From an uncultured Roseibium sp. (lineage in GTDB: Bacteria; Pseudomonadota; Alphaproteobacteria; Rhizobiales; Stappiaceae), in assembly GCF_963675985.1 (NCBI RefSeq), contig NZ_OY780957.1, positions 790,001 to 854,000 of the forward strand: 64,000 nucleotides of DNA, given 5' to 3'. Shown here in pieces: positions 44,370 through 53,364 of the stretch (the first letter of the stretch is position 1; each line of letters starts with the position of its first letter). Under the pieces are notes generated by a model that was not told the origin of the DNA, did not search any database, and worked only from the letters and a program-made list of their open reading frames with translations. A program made the position numbers and the translations under genes.

Positions 44370-46363
44370 TGTTCAGGAAAATCCTCATTGCCAACCGCGG
44401 CGAGATCGCCTGCCGGATCATGCAGACCGCCAAAAGGCTCGGCAGCCGTACGGTCGCCGTCTATTCCGATGCGGATGCAGGCGCCAAGCACGTTGCCATG
44501 GCCGACGAAGCCTATCGGCTCGGTCCCGCGCCCGTCGGCGAAAGCTATCTGAAGGTCGACGCCATCATCGACGCCTGCCGCCGAAGCGGTGCGGAGGCGG
44601 TGCATCCGGGTTACGGTTTCCTGTCGGAAAATCCGGTTTTCGTCGACGAACTGGCAAAGGCCGGCATCGCCTTCATCGGCCCGAGCGCCGATGCGATCCG
44701 CGCCATGGGCCTGAAGGACGCCGCCAAGGCGCTGATGGTGGAGGCAGGCGTGCCGGTGGTCCCAGGCTATCACGGCGACAACCAGGACCCGGCCTTCCTG
44801 AAGGATGAAGCCGACAAGATCGGTTATCCGGTGCTGATCAAGGCGCGCGCCGGCGGCGGCGGCAAGGGCATGCGCCGGGTCGACGATCCGAAGGATTTCT
44901 TGAGCGCTCTCGAAGGCGCACAGCGCGAGGGCGAGGCCAGCTTCGGCGACGGCCGGGTGCTGATCGAGAAATATCTGACCAAGCCGCGCCACATCGAGAT
45001 CCAGGTCTTCGGCGACAATCACGGCAATGCGGTGCACCTGTTCGAACGCGACTGCTCGCTGCAGCGCCGCCATCAGAAAGTGATCGAGGAAGCCCCGGCC
45101 CCGGACATGCCGGAGGATATGCGCAAGGCCATGGGCGAGGCCGCCGTTACGGCCGCCAAGGCCATCTGCTATTCCGGCGCGGGCACCATCGAGTTCATCG
45201 CCGATGTCTCCGAAGGCCTGAGCGCCGACCGGTTCTACTTCATGGAAATGAACACCCGGCTCCAGGTGGAACATCCGGTGACCGAGATGATCACCGGCGA
45301 GGACCTGGTCGAGTGGCAGCTTCAGGTCGCAGCCGGCAATCCCCTGCCCAAGACCCAGGAAGAGATCACCTTCTCCGGCTGGGCCTTCGAGGCGCGCCTT
45401 TATGCGGAAGACGCGCCCAAGGGTTTTCTGCCGGCGATCGGCACGCTCTCCCATCTGCGGTTTCCGGAAGAAACCGTTCGCATCGACAGCGGCGTGCGAT
45501 CCGGTGACGAAATCACCCCCTTTTACGATCCGATGATTGCCAAGTTAATCGTTCACGGACCGACCCGCGACACCGCGTTGGCCAAGCTGCTCGCCGCGCT
45601 GGAGGAAACGGAGGTCGCCGGTTGCGTAACCAATGCCGCCTTCCTGGCAAGTCTGTGCCGACACGAAGGCTTTTCCAAAGGCGATGTCGACACCGGTCTG
45701 ATCGACCGCGACCTTCAGAGCCTGATCGCCGAGGCCCCGCCCTCCGATGAAGCCATCGCGCTGGCAGCACTCGCGGCCCTCGGCCTGACCGAACCACGCA
45801 AAGGGACCGACCCCTGGGACAGCCTTGCCGGCTGGCGCATGTGGAGCGCGTCGCGCCAATACGCGCTTCTGGAAATCGACGGCGAACGCCGTGATGTCGA
45901 GGTGCATGCGCTCGGCGCCCGGCAATTTGCCGTTCATCTGGATGGCGAGCCGCAGATATACGACCTGCGGGAAATCAGCGACGGCACCATCGTCTTCAAC
46001 TGCAACGGCGCCCGGCGCTCCGCCTCGATTGCCATGGGGCATAACGACGTCACCGTGTTCTTCGGCGGCCACGCACGCAGCTTCGGTCTCCCGGACCGGC
46101 TCGCGGGCGAGGACGAGGCCGCCGGTGCCGGCGACCAGTTGATTGCCCCCATGCCCGGTCTGGTGAAGATGCTTCGAGGCAAGCCGGGCGACACGGTCAC
46201 CCGGGACCAGCCGCTCGTCGTTCTGGAAGCCATGAAGATGGAGCACACGCTGAAAGCCCCGCGCGACGGTGTGATCGGCGAGGTTCTGGTCGCTGAAGGC
46301 GAACAGGTCCAGGACGGCACGGTGCTGCTGGTGCTTCAGGAGGAGGAAAGCGATGCTGCCTGA
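44369..46363 (+). CDS. liuD: methylcrotonoyl-CoA carboxylase alpha subunit (biotin carboxylase + BCCP)
   Basis: 664 residues. Biotin carboxylase domain 1-450 (KILIANRGEIACRIM, KARAGGGGKGMR ATP loop, MEMNTRLQVEHPVTEM), a BT linker, and the C-terminal biotinyl domain with VLEAMKMEHT, biotin site K623. With LiuB it carboxylates 3-methylcrotonyl-CoA. Start ATG 44369 overlaps the macro-gene stop by one base. Ends 11 bases inside the next gene. Confidence 0.95.
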   Translation: MFRKILIANRGEIACRIMQTAKRLGSRTVAVYSDADAGAKHVAMADEAYRLGPAPVGESYLKVDAIIDACRRSGAEAVHPGYGFLSENPVFVDELAKAGIAFIGPSADAIRAMGLKDAAKALMVEAGVPVVPGYHGDNQDPAFLKDEADKIGYPVLIKARAGGGGKGMRRVDDPKDFLSALEGAQREGEASFGDGRVLIEKYLTKPRHIEIQVFGDNHGNAVHLFERDCSLQRRHQKVIEEAPAPDMPEDMRKAMGEAAVTAAKAICYSGAGTIEFIADVSEGLSADRFYFMEMNTRLQVEHPVTEMITGEDLVEWQLQVAAGNPLPKTQEEITFSGWAFEARLYAEDAPKGFLPAIGTLSHLRFPEETVRIDSGVRSGDEITPFYDPMIAKLIVHGPTRDTALAKLLAALEETEVAGCVTNAAFLASLCRHEGFSKGDVDTGLIDRDLQSLIAEAPPSDEAIALAALAALGLTEPRKGTDPWDSLAGWRMWSASRQYALLEIDGERRDVEVHALGARQFAVHLDGEPQIYDLREISDGTIVFNCNGARRSASIAMGHNDVTVFFGGHARSFGLPDRLAGEDEAAGAGDQLIAPMPGLVKMLRGKPGDTVTRDQPLVVLEAMKMEHTLKAPRDGVIGEVLVAEGEQVQDGTVLLVLQEEESDAA

Positions 46364-47987
46364 GGCCTCGACCTACGAAGAGCTCGTCAGCCGCTTCTCC
46401 TGGGACATCCCGGACGACTTCAATATCGGCACGGCCGTTTGCGATGCCTGGGCGGACAGGGAGCCAGATCGCGAGGCGCTGGTCTTTGCGGAAGAAGGCG
46501 GCGACACCAAAAGGTACAGCTACGCCGACCTGAAACGGCACTCCAACCAGCTCGCCAATCTGTTCGCCTCCCGCGGCGTCCAGCCGGGCGACCGGGTGGG
46601 CGTGCTGCTGCCGCAGGCGCCCGAAACCGCTTTCGCCCATATCGCGGCGCTCAAACTCGGCGCGATCACCATTCCGCTGTTCACCCTCTTCGGCGATGAG
46701 GCCCTGTCCTACCGGCTCGGCAATTCCGGCGCGAAGGTCGTCGTGACCGATACCGGCGGCGCGGCGAAACTGGAAAAGATCCGGAGCGAACTGCCCGAAC
46801 TGCAGACAGTCTTCTGCATCGACGGCGCCCACCACGGCGCGGAACATCTGGCCCCCGCCATGGCGGCGCAGCCGGACACCTTCGAACCGAAGCAGACCAA
46901 AGCCGACGATCCGGCGATCATCATCTACACCTCCGGCACCACCGGCCAGCCCAAGGGCGCCCTGCACGGCCACCGGGTTCTGCTCGGCCACCTGCCCGGC
47001 GTGGAGATGAGCCACGATTTCCTGGGTCAGGCGGGCGACCGCATCTGGACCCCGGCCGACTGGGCCTGGATCGGCGGGTTGCTCGACGTGCTGATGCCTG
47101 CCCTTTATCTCGGCGTGCCGGTCGTTGCCTGCCGGTTCAAGAAATTCACCCCCGAGGCCGCCTTCGACCTTCTGGAGCGGGAGAAGATCCGCAACACCTT
47201 CCTTCCGCCCACCGCGCTCAAAATGATGCGCCAGGTGGAAAGCCCGGAGACACGCTGGACCCTGAACCTGCGTTCGGTCGCGTCGGGCGGCGAGACCCTG
47301 GGCGCGGAACTGATCGGCTGGGGCCGCAAGACCTTCGGCCTGACCATCAATGAATTCTACGGCCAGACCGAATGCAACATGATCGTCTCCAGCTCTTCGG
47401 CGATCATGGAGGCCCGTCCCGGCATCATGGGCCGCGCCGTGCCCGGCCACGACGTCAACATCGTCAATGACCAGGGCACTGTCCTTGGCGATGACGAGTT
47501 GGGCAATATCGCCGTCCGGCGCCCGGACCCGGTGATGTTCCTCGGCTACTGGAACAACCCGCAAGCCACGGAAAAGAAATTCGCCGGCGACTGGCTCCTG
47601 ACCGGTGACACCGGCATGCGCGACGCCAGGGGCTGGATCCGCTTCGTCGGCCGCGACGACGATGTCATCACCTCCTCCGGCTATCGCATCGGACCGGGCG
47701 AGATCGAAGACTGTCTCCTGAAACACCCGGCCGTCGCGCTGGCCGGCGTCGTCGGCAAGCCCGACGCGCAGCGGACCGAAATCGTCAAGGCGTTCATCGT
47801 TCTCAAGGACGGCGTGACCGGCAGCGACGAATTGGCAAAGGAAATTGCCGGTTTCGTCAAAACCCGCCTTGCGGCGCACGAATATCCGCGCGAAATCAGC
47901 TTCGTCGATGCCCTGCCCATGACCACCACCGGCAAGGTGATCCGCCGCGAATTGCGCGACCGCGCCACACAGGAAACGAAAGCCTGA
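46353..47987 (+). CDS. AMP-binding acyl-CoA synthetase
   Basis: 544 residues. ANL superfamily: P-loop IIYTSGTTGQPKGALHGH near 190-207, INEFYGQTECNMIV, the DWLLTGDTGMRDARGWIRF core and catalytic-Lys region TTGKVIRRELRD near the C-terminus. The sequence resembles medium-chain/branched acyl-CoA synthetases found in leucine operons, so isovalerate or acetoacetate activation is likely, though not provable. Overlaps liuD by 11 bases. Confidence 0.9.
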   Translation: MLPEASTYEELVSRFSWDIPDDFNIGTAVCDAWADREPDREALVFAEEGGDTKRYSYADLKRHSNQLANLFASRGVQPGDRVGVLLPQAPETAFAHIAALKLGAITIPLFTLFGDEALSYRLGNSGAKVVVTDTGGAAKLEKIRSELPELQTVFCIDGAHHGAEHLAPAMAAQPDTFEPKQTKADDPAIIIYTSGTTGQPKGALHGHRVLLGHLPGVEMSHDFLGQAGDRIWTPADWAWIGGLLDVLMPALYLGVPVVACRFKKFTPEAAFDLLEREKIRNTFLPPTALKMMRQVESPETRWTLNLRSVASGGETLGAELIGWGRKTFGLTINEFYGQTECNMIVSSSSAIMEARPGIMGRAVPGHDVNIVNDQGTVLGDDELGNIAVRRPDPVMFLGYWNNPQATEKKFAGDWLLTGDTGMRDARGWIRFVGRDDDVITSSGYRIGPGEIEDCLLKHPAVALAGVVGKPDAQRTEIVKAFIVLKDGVTGSDELAKEIAGFVKTRLAAHEYPREISFVDALPMTTTGKVIRRELRDRATQETKA

Positions 47988-47990
47988 GAC

Positions 47991-48851
47991 ATGACTGACT
48001 TCGTCACCATTTTTGAAATGGGCCCGCGCGACGGGTTGCAGAACGAGAAGAATTTCGTCCCGACCGAAGAAAAGATCCGGCTGGTCGACATGCTGTCGGA
48101 CTGCGGGTTCCGCAAGATCGAGGTCACCAGCTTCGTCAGCCCGAAATGGGTGCCGCAGATGGCCGACGCGGCCGAAGTCATGGCCGGCATCTATCGCCAT
48201 CCGGGCGTCTTCTACACGGCGCTCACCCCGAATGTGAAAGGCTATACGGCGGCCCGCAACGCCTATGTCGACGAGGTCGCCATCTTCGGCGCGGCGTCTG
48301 AAGGATTTTCGAAAAAGAACATCAACTGCTCCGTCGCCGAAAGCATCGAGCGCTTCAAGCCGCTCATCGAGAAGGCCCACGAGGACGGCATGCCGGTGCG
48401 CGGCTACATTTCCTGCGTCACCGACTGCCCCTATGACGGTCCCACCCCGCCGGAAAAAGTCGCCAGCGTCGCGAAGCTGCTTCACCAACTCGACTGCTAT
48501 GAAATCTCCCTCGGCGACACCATCGGCGCCGGGACGCCGGAAACGATCGCACGCATGCTCGACGCGGTTCTCGCCGAAGTGCCTGCCGACCGCCTCGCCG
48601 GCCATTACCACGACACCAAGGGCCGGGCACTGGAGAACATCGAGGTCAGCCTTGAAAAGGGCCTGCGCACCTTCGATTCCGCCATCGGTGGCCTCGGCGG
48701 CTGCCCCTATGCGCCCGGAGCCAAGGGCAATGTCGCGACCGAAGCAGTCGCGGATCTCATGGTCCGAAAAGGCTTCGAGACCGGCCTCGACCTGGAAAAA
48801 CTGGCCGATGTCGCGGCCTTCGCCCGGAGCTTGAGGAGCGACAGCGAATGA
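47991..48851 (+). CDS. mvaB: hydroxymethylglutaryl-CoA lyase
   Basis: 286 residues. Splits HMG-CoA into acetyl-CoA and acetoacetate, the last step of leucine degradation. TIM barrel with EMGPRDGLQNEK (catalytic D/R), EVTSFVSPKWVPQM, and GLGGCPYAPGAKGN with the catalytic Cys. Follows the synthetase by 3 bases and overlaps the hydratase gene (ATGA). Confidence 0.95.
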   Translation: MTDFVTIFEMGPRDGLQNEKNFVPTEEKIRLVDMLSDCGFRKIEVTSFVSPKWVPQMADAAEVMAGIYRHPGVFYTALTPNVKGYTAARNAYVDEVAIFGAASEGFSKKNINCSVAESIERFKPLIEKAHEDGMPVRGYISCVTDCPYDGPTPPEKVASVAKLLHQLDCYEISLGDTIGAGTPETIARMLDAVLAEVPADRLAGHYHDTKGRALENIEVSLEKGLRTFDSAIGGLGGCPYAPGAKGNVATEAVADLMVRKGFETGLDLEKLADVAAFARSLRSDSE

Positions 48852-49633
48852 GTTTCGAAACCATTGCGATCACCACCGACGAACGCGGCGTCGCGACCCT
48901 TCTTCTGAACCGCGCGGACAAGCACAATTCCCTGTCTGCGAAGATGATCGACGAACTGGCGGAGGCCGCGCGGCAGCTTGCGGCCGACAAGGCGGTGCGC
49001 GTGGTCGTCCTGACCGGAGCCGGCGCAAGCTTCTGCGCGGGCGGCGATCTCGGTTGGATGCGCGAACAGTTTGACGCCACGCGCGAAACCCGCATGGCCG
49101 AGGCGCGCAAGCTGGCAATGATGCTGAAGGCGCTCAACGAACTGCCCAAGCCGGTCATCGGCCGGGTGCAGGGCCAGGCCTTCGGCGGCGGCATCGGCAT
49201 GATGAGCGTCTGCGACACAGTGGTCGCCGTCGAGGACGCCAAGTTCGGCCTGACCGAAGTCCGCCTCGGCCTGATCCCGGCCACCATCAGCCCCTATGTT
49301 CTGGCCCGCATGGGCGAGGGCAAGGCGCGCCGTGTGTTCATGTCAGCCCGGATCTTCGGCGCGCAGGAGGCACGCGATCTCGATCTTGTGACCAAGGTCG
49401 TGCCCGCGGACCAGCTGGACGCGGCCGTGGACGCGGAAATCAAACCCTACCTTGCCGCAGCCCCCGCAGCCGTTGCCGCCAGCAAGGCGCTGGCGCGGTC
49501 GCTCGGACCGGACATGTCGGAAGCCGTCATCGACAACACCATCCGCCGCCTCGCCGACACCTGGGAAACCCCGGAAGCGCAGGAAGGCATCACCGCCTTC
49601 TTCGGCAAGCGCAAGCCGAACTGGGTCGCCTAG
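48848..49633 (+). CDS. liuC: enoyl-CoA hydratase, probably methylglutaconyl-CoA hydratase
   Basis: 261 residues, crotonase fold. Seen: VVLTGAGASFCAGGDLGWM (oxyanion hole), VQGQAFGGGIGMMSVCD and LTEVRLGLIPATISPYV, where the Glu of TEVRLG is catalytic; the GLIPATISPYVL and MSARIF patterns are typical of LiuC/AUH-like enzymes. Hydrates 3-methylglutaconyl-CoA between MCC and HMG-CoA lyase. Start overlaps mvaB by 4 bases. Last gene of the operon; isovaleryl-CoA dehydrogenase (liuA) is not in the window. Confidence 0.92.
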   Translation: MSFETIAITTDERGVATLLLNRADKHNSLSAKMIDELAEAARQLAADKAVRVVVLTGAGASFCAGGDLGWMREQFDATRETRMAEARKLAMMLKALNELPKPVIGRVQGQAFGGGIGMMSVCDTVVAVEDAKFGLTEVRLGLIPATISPYVLARMGEGKARRVFMSARIFGAQEARDLDLVTKVVPADQLDAAVDAEIKPYLAAAPAAVAASKALARSLGPDMSEAVIDNTIRRLADTWETPEAQEGITAFFGKRKPNWVA

Positions 49634-49676
49634 ACCATCCCAGGCGCGCGAGCCGGCAAATCTCCTTCCCCTGTCA

Positions 49677-49799
49677 ACGTCATCCCGGCCAAGCGTAGCG
49701 CAGGAGAGCCGACGTGGGGCGAGGATATTTCGGATTAGCAAAACAACGCAGGGGCTCGCCGATCCCAGACAAAACCTGCCGGTTTTTCCGGGATGACGT
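49677..49799. repeat. intergenic element with 12-base inverted ends
   Basis: ACGTCATCCCGG (49677-49688) and CCGGGATGACGT (49788-49799) are exact inverted copies bounding 123 bases between the leucine operon and a minus-strand membrane gene. The inner part (GCGTAGCGCAGGAGAGCC) resembles repeats common in alphaproteobacterial intergenic regions. No transposase; probably a MITE-like or REP element. Confidence 0.7.
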
Positions 49800-49820
49800 C
49801 CGGTGGAATTTTTAGTCCGA

Positions 49821-50669
49821 TCAGCTTTTGCTCTTCCGGTATTTACGCACTGCAGCGGCAATCCGAGCGACATCGACCTGTTCGCTTTCCGGTTCAGGCT
49901 TGCGACCGTAGAGCTTCTCGCGGGTCTTGCGGATTTTCTTGCGCTGACGCTCGCTCAGGTCTTCCGGCAGATCGACGCCTGCTCGGTCCATGCCGATCAG
50001 GATGCGCTGCAGATCGGGAATCACCTCCGAGGACACCGCGAATTCCGAACCGTCCTTGCGGGTAAAGACCAGGGTCTTTGTCTGTTCGGCCCCGGATAAC
50101 AATGCCACCTTCCCCCGGCTCCTGGAACCGACCGCCGAAAGCAACCAGCCAACCCCGCCCCGCGCATTCCACACACGCACGCGCACCCTTTTCAGGTCCA
50201 CGTAAGGGACCCGCGCTCGCAGACCCAGCTGTGCGAATTCGAATCCATTGCCGAAAAAGCGCATCCACGACGTTTCCTGCCGGACCGCAATCATGAAGAT
50301 CGGAATGGACAGGCTGGCCGGTACAAGCAGGACAGCAAACAGCACCACACCGGCACCTGACCCATAAAGCGCTCCTAGAAACGACAGGGAAAACAGCGAA
50401 ATGCCCACCGAAAAGCCGATCGCATCGGTCACCCAGACCGACGGTCTGGGCACCGGCTTCACCGCGCCTTTCGGGACCTTCGGCCTCGGCATGGCGGCGT
50501 AGATCCCTACTCCCGCGATCAGGCAGAGCAGACCACTCAGCGGGCTCAGGAAACTGAGCGCGCCGACAATACCGAGCACGCCGAGAAACAGCGGCAGCAA
50601 TCGTCTCAGAAGCTCAAGTTTCGCAGATTTTCCCAATGCCCACTCCAGCGATCGGATTGCACCTCGCAA
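49821..50669 (-). CDS. hypothetical membrane protein
   Basis: 282 residues. Four hydrophobic helices (about 25-45, 45-60, 85-105, 107-130), then a PH-like soluble domain of about 110 residues (FEFAQLGLRARVPYVDLKRV, SRGKVALLSGAEQTK) and a basic, charged C-terminus (RQRKKIRKTREKLYGRK, ending RKYRKSKS). No family recognised. Start choice: ATG 50669. Confidence 0.75.
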   Translation of the reverse strand: MRGAIRSLEWALGKSAKLELLRRLLPLFLGVLGIVGALSFLSPLSGLLCLIAGVGIYAAMPRPKVPKGAVKPVPRPSVWVTDAIGFSVGISLFSLSFLGALYGSGAGVVLFAVLLVPASLSIPIFMIAVRQETSWMRFFGNGFEFAQLGLRARVPYVDLKRVRVRVWNARGGVGWLLSAVGSRSRGKVALLSGAEQTKTLVFTRKDGSEFAVSSEVIPDLQRILIGMDRAGVDLPEDLSERQRKKIRKTREKLYGRKPEPESEQVDVARIAAAVRKYRKSKS

Positions 50670-50908
50670 TCAGTCGGAACCGCAGCCTGATTCGAATGAA
50701 CACAACAAATGGAAGTTGAATCCCCTTGCCAAGCCGCGTCAAGATTCTTGCGGGGATGGGCTGGGGACATACCAGATGCCGCGAGAGACGAACCGGGAAA
50801 CCGACAGTTCGACGCACCTACTTTCAGATAATTGAAAATTAATGCCGTTCATGCTCCTATTGCGTGTATGGGGCAAATTATACGGCCAGCGCCGTCAGGC
50901 GTTGGGCG

Positions 50909-50921
50909 GATCACTTTGATC
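50909..50921. promoter_or_regulatory. palindrome before the octaheme cytochrome gene
   Basis: GATCA-CTT-TGATC, 23 bases before ATG 50944 and just ahead of the GGAGGA ribosome site. Could be an operator or mRNA structure; it is not an FNR box (TTGAT-N4-ATCAA), which I looked for and did not find. Confidence 0.3.
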
Positions 50922-50943
50922 GGTCTGGCGGGAGGACGACATC

Positions 50944-52569
50944 ATGTGCCAAGCCAAGAGAAGTGGCCTTGCGCCATTTATCAGCGGTCTTCTTTTTCTC
51001 ATGCTGGCCTTGCCGGCGCTTGCAGCAGGCCCGGTTTCGGACACGACTGCGGATCACAGCAAATTTGAAGTCCTCAAAGGTCCCTTCGCCTCCGGCCCCG
51101 ACGTGACCAAGGCCTGCCTGACCTGCCATACGGAAGCCGCCAAACAGGTCCAGGAATCGATCCACTGGAAGTGGGAATACACCCACCCCGTCACGGGCCA
51201 GAAACTCGGCAAGAAGACGGTCATCAACGCCTTTTGCGGCAATATCGCCTCCAACGAACCGCGCTGCACCTCCTGTCATGCGGGCTACGGCTGGGAAGAC
51301 GAGAAAACCTTCGACTTCACCGATCAAACCAAGGTCGATTGCCTGGTCTGCCATGACCAGACCGAAACCTATTCGAAATGGCCGACCAAGGCCGGTCATC
51401 CGCTCTACACGCCGCTGACCGATGCCAGCGGAAAGGTGCACATGCCCCCGGATCTGGCCAAGGTCGCCCAGTCCGTCGGTGAACCGGGACGGGAAAACTG
51501 CGGGGCCTGCCACTTCTTCGGCGGCGGCGGCGACAACGTGAAACACGGAGACCTCTCCACCGCTCTGATCTCCCCCTCGCCTCATGTGGACGTGCACATG
51601 TCGCCGGAAGGCGCGAACATGATCTGCACCGACTGCCACACCGCTCACGGCCACAAGTGGCCCGGTTCGCGTTATCTGGGCACCGTCAAGGACGACGGCC
51701 AGAAGCCCAAGCCCGGCTTCCGGCGCGACGACATCGCCACCTGCCAGAGCTGCCACACGGAAAAGCCGCACAAGACGACCTCGGTCATGGGCATGAAACT
51801 GAACGACCATACCGACCGTGTGGCCTGCCAGACCTGCCATATCCCGGAATTCGCCAAGGGCGGCGTCGCCACCAAGACCTGGTGGGACTGGTCGACCGCG
51901 GGCAATCTGAAGGACGGCAAGCCCTATCACGAGGAAGACGAGAACGGCCGCCACACCTACCTGTCGCAAAAAGGCGACTTCAAATGGGAAGAGGATGTCG
52001 TCCCGGATTACGCCTTCTGGAACGGAGTGGTCGAGTACACCCTGCTCGGCGAAAAGATCGATCCGGAAACGATCGTCGCGGTCAACAAGATCTTCGGCGG
52101 ACCGGATGATCCCAACTCCCGCATCTATCCGTTCAAGGTGATGCACGGCAAGCAGGCCTACGACACCGAAAACAAGAACCTGGTCTACTCCAACGTCTTC
52201 GGTCCGGACACGGATACAGCGTTCTGGACCAACTTCGACTGGGGCAAGGCGATCGCCGCCGGCATGAAGGGCAGCGACGTGCCCTATTCGGGGAAATTCG
52301 GCTTCGTCGAAACCACCATGCACTGGCCGACCACCCACATGGTCGCGCCCGCAAGCGAGGCTCTGCGTTGTGAGTCCTGCCATGCGAAGGACGGTCGCCT
52401 GGCCAGCCTCGGAGGGTTCTACCTCCCTGGCCGCGACGGCTTCCCGCTGACCGACCGGATCGGACTGCTGGCGCTCGCCCTGGCGGCCCTCGGCATTGCC
52501 GGCCATGCCGGCCTGCGCATCGTCATGAGCGGGAAAAACCGGGCAAACGGAAACGGGAAGGAGCACTGA
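50944..52569 (+). CDS. octaheme c-type cytochrome, tetrathionate reductase (Otr) family, membrane-anchored
   Basis: 541 residues. Signal peptide (1-28, cleaved after LPALAA) then eight CXXCH heme motifs: C58, C108, C133, C186, C228, C267, C295, C476 as first Cys. The spacing and SIHWKWEYTHP and EPRCTSCHAGYGW segments match the octaheme tetrathionate/nitrite/hydroxylamine reductase family. The mature enzyme is periplasmic; a hydrophobic helix at 504-526 followed by a basic tail anchors it in the inner membrane, an addition not expected in the soluble Shewanella Otr. A cytochrome b gene follows 1 base later. Substrate (tetrathionate, nitrite or hydroxylamine) is not provable. Confidence 0.9.
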   Translation: MCQAKRSGLAPFISGLLFLMLALPALAAGPVSDTTADHSKFEVLKGPFASGPDVTKACLTCHTEAAKQVQESIHWKWEYTHPVTGQKLGKKTVINAFCGNIASNEPRCTSCHAGYGWEDEKTFDFTDQTKVDCLVCHDQTETYSKWPTKAGHPLYTPLTDASGKVHMPPDLAKVAQSVGEPGRENCGACHFFGGGGDNVKHGDLSTALISPSPHVDVHMSPEGANMICTDCHTAHGHKWPGSRYLGTVKDDGQKPKPGFRRDDIATCQSCHTEKPHKTTSVMGMKLNDHTDRVACQTCHIPEFAKGGVATKTWWDWSTAGNLKDGKPYHEEDENGRHTYLSQKGDFKWEEDVVPDYAFWNGVVEYTLLGEKIDPETIVAVNKIFGGPDDPNSRIYPFKVMHGKQAYDTENKNLVYSNVFGPDTDTAFWTNFDWGKAIAAGMKGSDVPYSGKFGFVETTMHWPTTHMVAPASEALRCESCHAKDGRLASLGGFYLPGRDGFPLTDRIGLLALALAALGIAGHAGLRIVMSGKNRANGNGKEH

Positions 52570-52570
52570 G

Positions 52571-53170
52571 ATGGCTGAGAAGAAATACGTCAGGATCTTC
52601 GCCCGTTTCGAGCGCTTCTGGCACTGGAGCCAGGCCGCGCTGGTACTGCTCCTGCTCTATACCGGCGGCCGCCTGCATGGTCTCTATGAAGGCATCCCTT
52701 GGCAAAAGGCTTTCGGTATGCACCTGATCGCCGCCGGCCTGATCATCCTGTTGTGGATCTTTGCCATCTTCTGGCATTTCACCACCGGCGAATGGCAGCA
52801 ATACCTGCCGACCTTCAACAAGCTCGGCGCGGTGATCCGCTACTACGCCTACGGCATTTTCACCGGCGCGCCGCACCCGTCGAAACCGACGATCCGGCGC
52901 AAGCACAATCCCCTGCAACGGCTGAGCTACCTGTTTCTCAAGCTGGTGATCAATCCGGCGATCTGGATCACCGGCGTGCTTTACCTGACTGTCTCCCTGA
53001 CCGGCCTGCCGCTGGAAACGGTCGCCTGGACGCACGTGGTCGCCGCTTATGCCATGGCGTTGTTCGTCCTTATTCACGTCTACATGGCGACAACCGGAAC
53101 CACGGTCACCTCTTATCTGAAGGCGATGATCACCGGCTATGAATGGGTCGAGGTGGACGAGAAAACCTGA
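52571..53170 (+). CDS. cytochrome b/b561-type membrane subunit
   Basis: 199 residues with four hydrophobic helices and conserved His for two hemes: FERFWHWSQ, FGMHLIAAG, AIFWHFTTGEW, THVVAAYAM and LIHVYMATTG. This is the di-heme cytochrome b type of hydrogenases and formate dehydrogenases. It should take electrons from the quinol pool and pass them to the octaheme cytochrome just upstream (1 base apart). First time such a b subunit is visible beside it in this window, so the pair is a full quinol-linked respiratory unit (inference). Confidence 0.88.
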   Translation: MAEKKYVRIFARFERFWHWSQAALVLLLLYTGGRLHGLYEGIPWQKAFGMHLIAAGLIILLWIFAIFWHFTTGEWQQYLPTFNKLGAVIRYYAYGIFTGAPHPSKPTIRRKHNPLQRLSYLFLKLVINPAIWITGVLYLTVSLTGLPLETVAWTHVVAAYAMALFVLIHVYMATTGTTVTSYLKAMITGYEWVEVDEKT

Positions 53171-53206
53171 CCGCCGGACAGGCCCCCATAGACATATCCG
53201 CTGCGC

Positions 53207-53237
53207 AATGCCCGCCCTTCCGGCGGGCATTTTTTTC
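53207..53237 (+). terminator. rho-independent terminator of the cytochrome operon
   Basis: AATGCCCGCC-CTTCC-GGCGGGCATT then TTTTT; 10 perfect pairs, 36 bases after the stop. Confidence 0.92.
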
Positions 53238-53364
53238 GGTTGTTGTTCCATGAACCGTATCTGAACGGCCGGTTCAGTCCGGGTTCCGGGTCCGGTTGCT
53301 AATCCTGTTCCTGTCATCGCAACGCGGCGCCGCCGCAACACAACAGAGCAGAGGAATGAGACCC

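Noticed and set aside
46197..48611. 804-codon minus-strand frame opposite the synthetase and HMG-CoA lyase genes
   Set aside because: Low-quality composition (Gly/Asp/His/Val) and covers two genes with clear families on the other strand.
50821..50943. FNR box before the octaheme cytochrome gene
   Set aside because: Looked for TTGAT-N4-ATCAA; only GATCA-CTT-TGATC is present, which has the wrong spacing.
50911..52566. 551-codon minus-strand frame opposite the octaheme cytochrome
   Set aside because: The plus strand has eight CXXCH motifs, signal peptide and ribosome site; the reverse frame has none of these.
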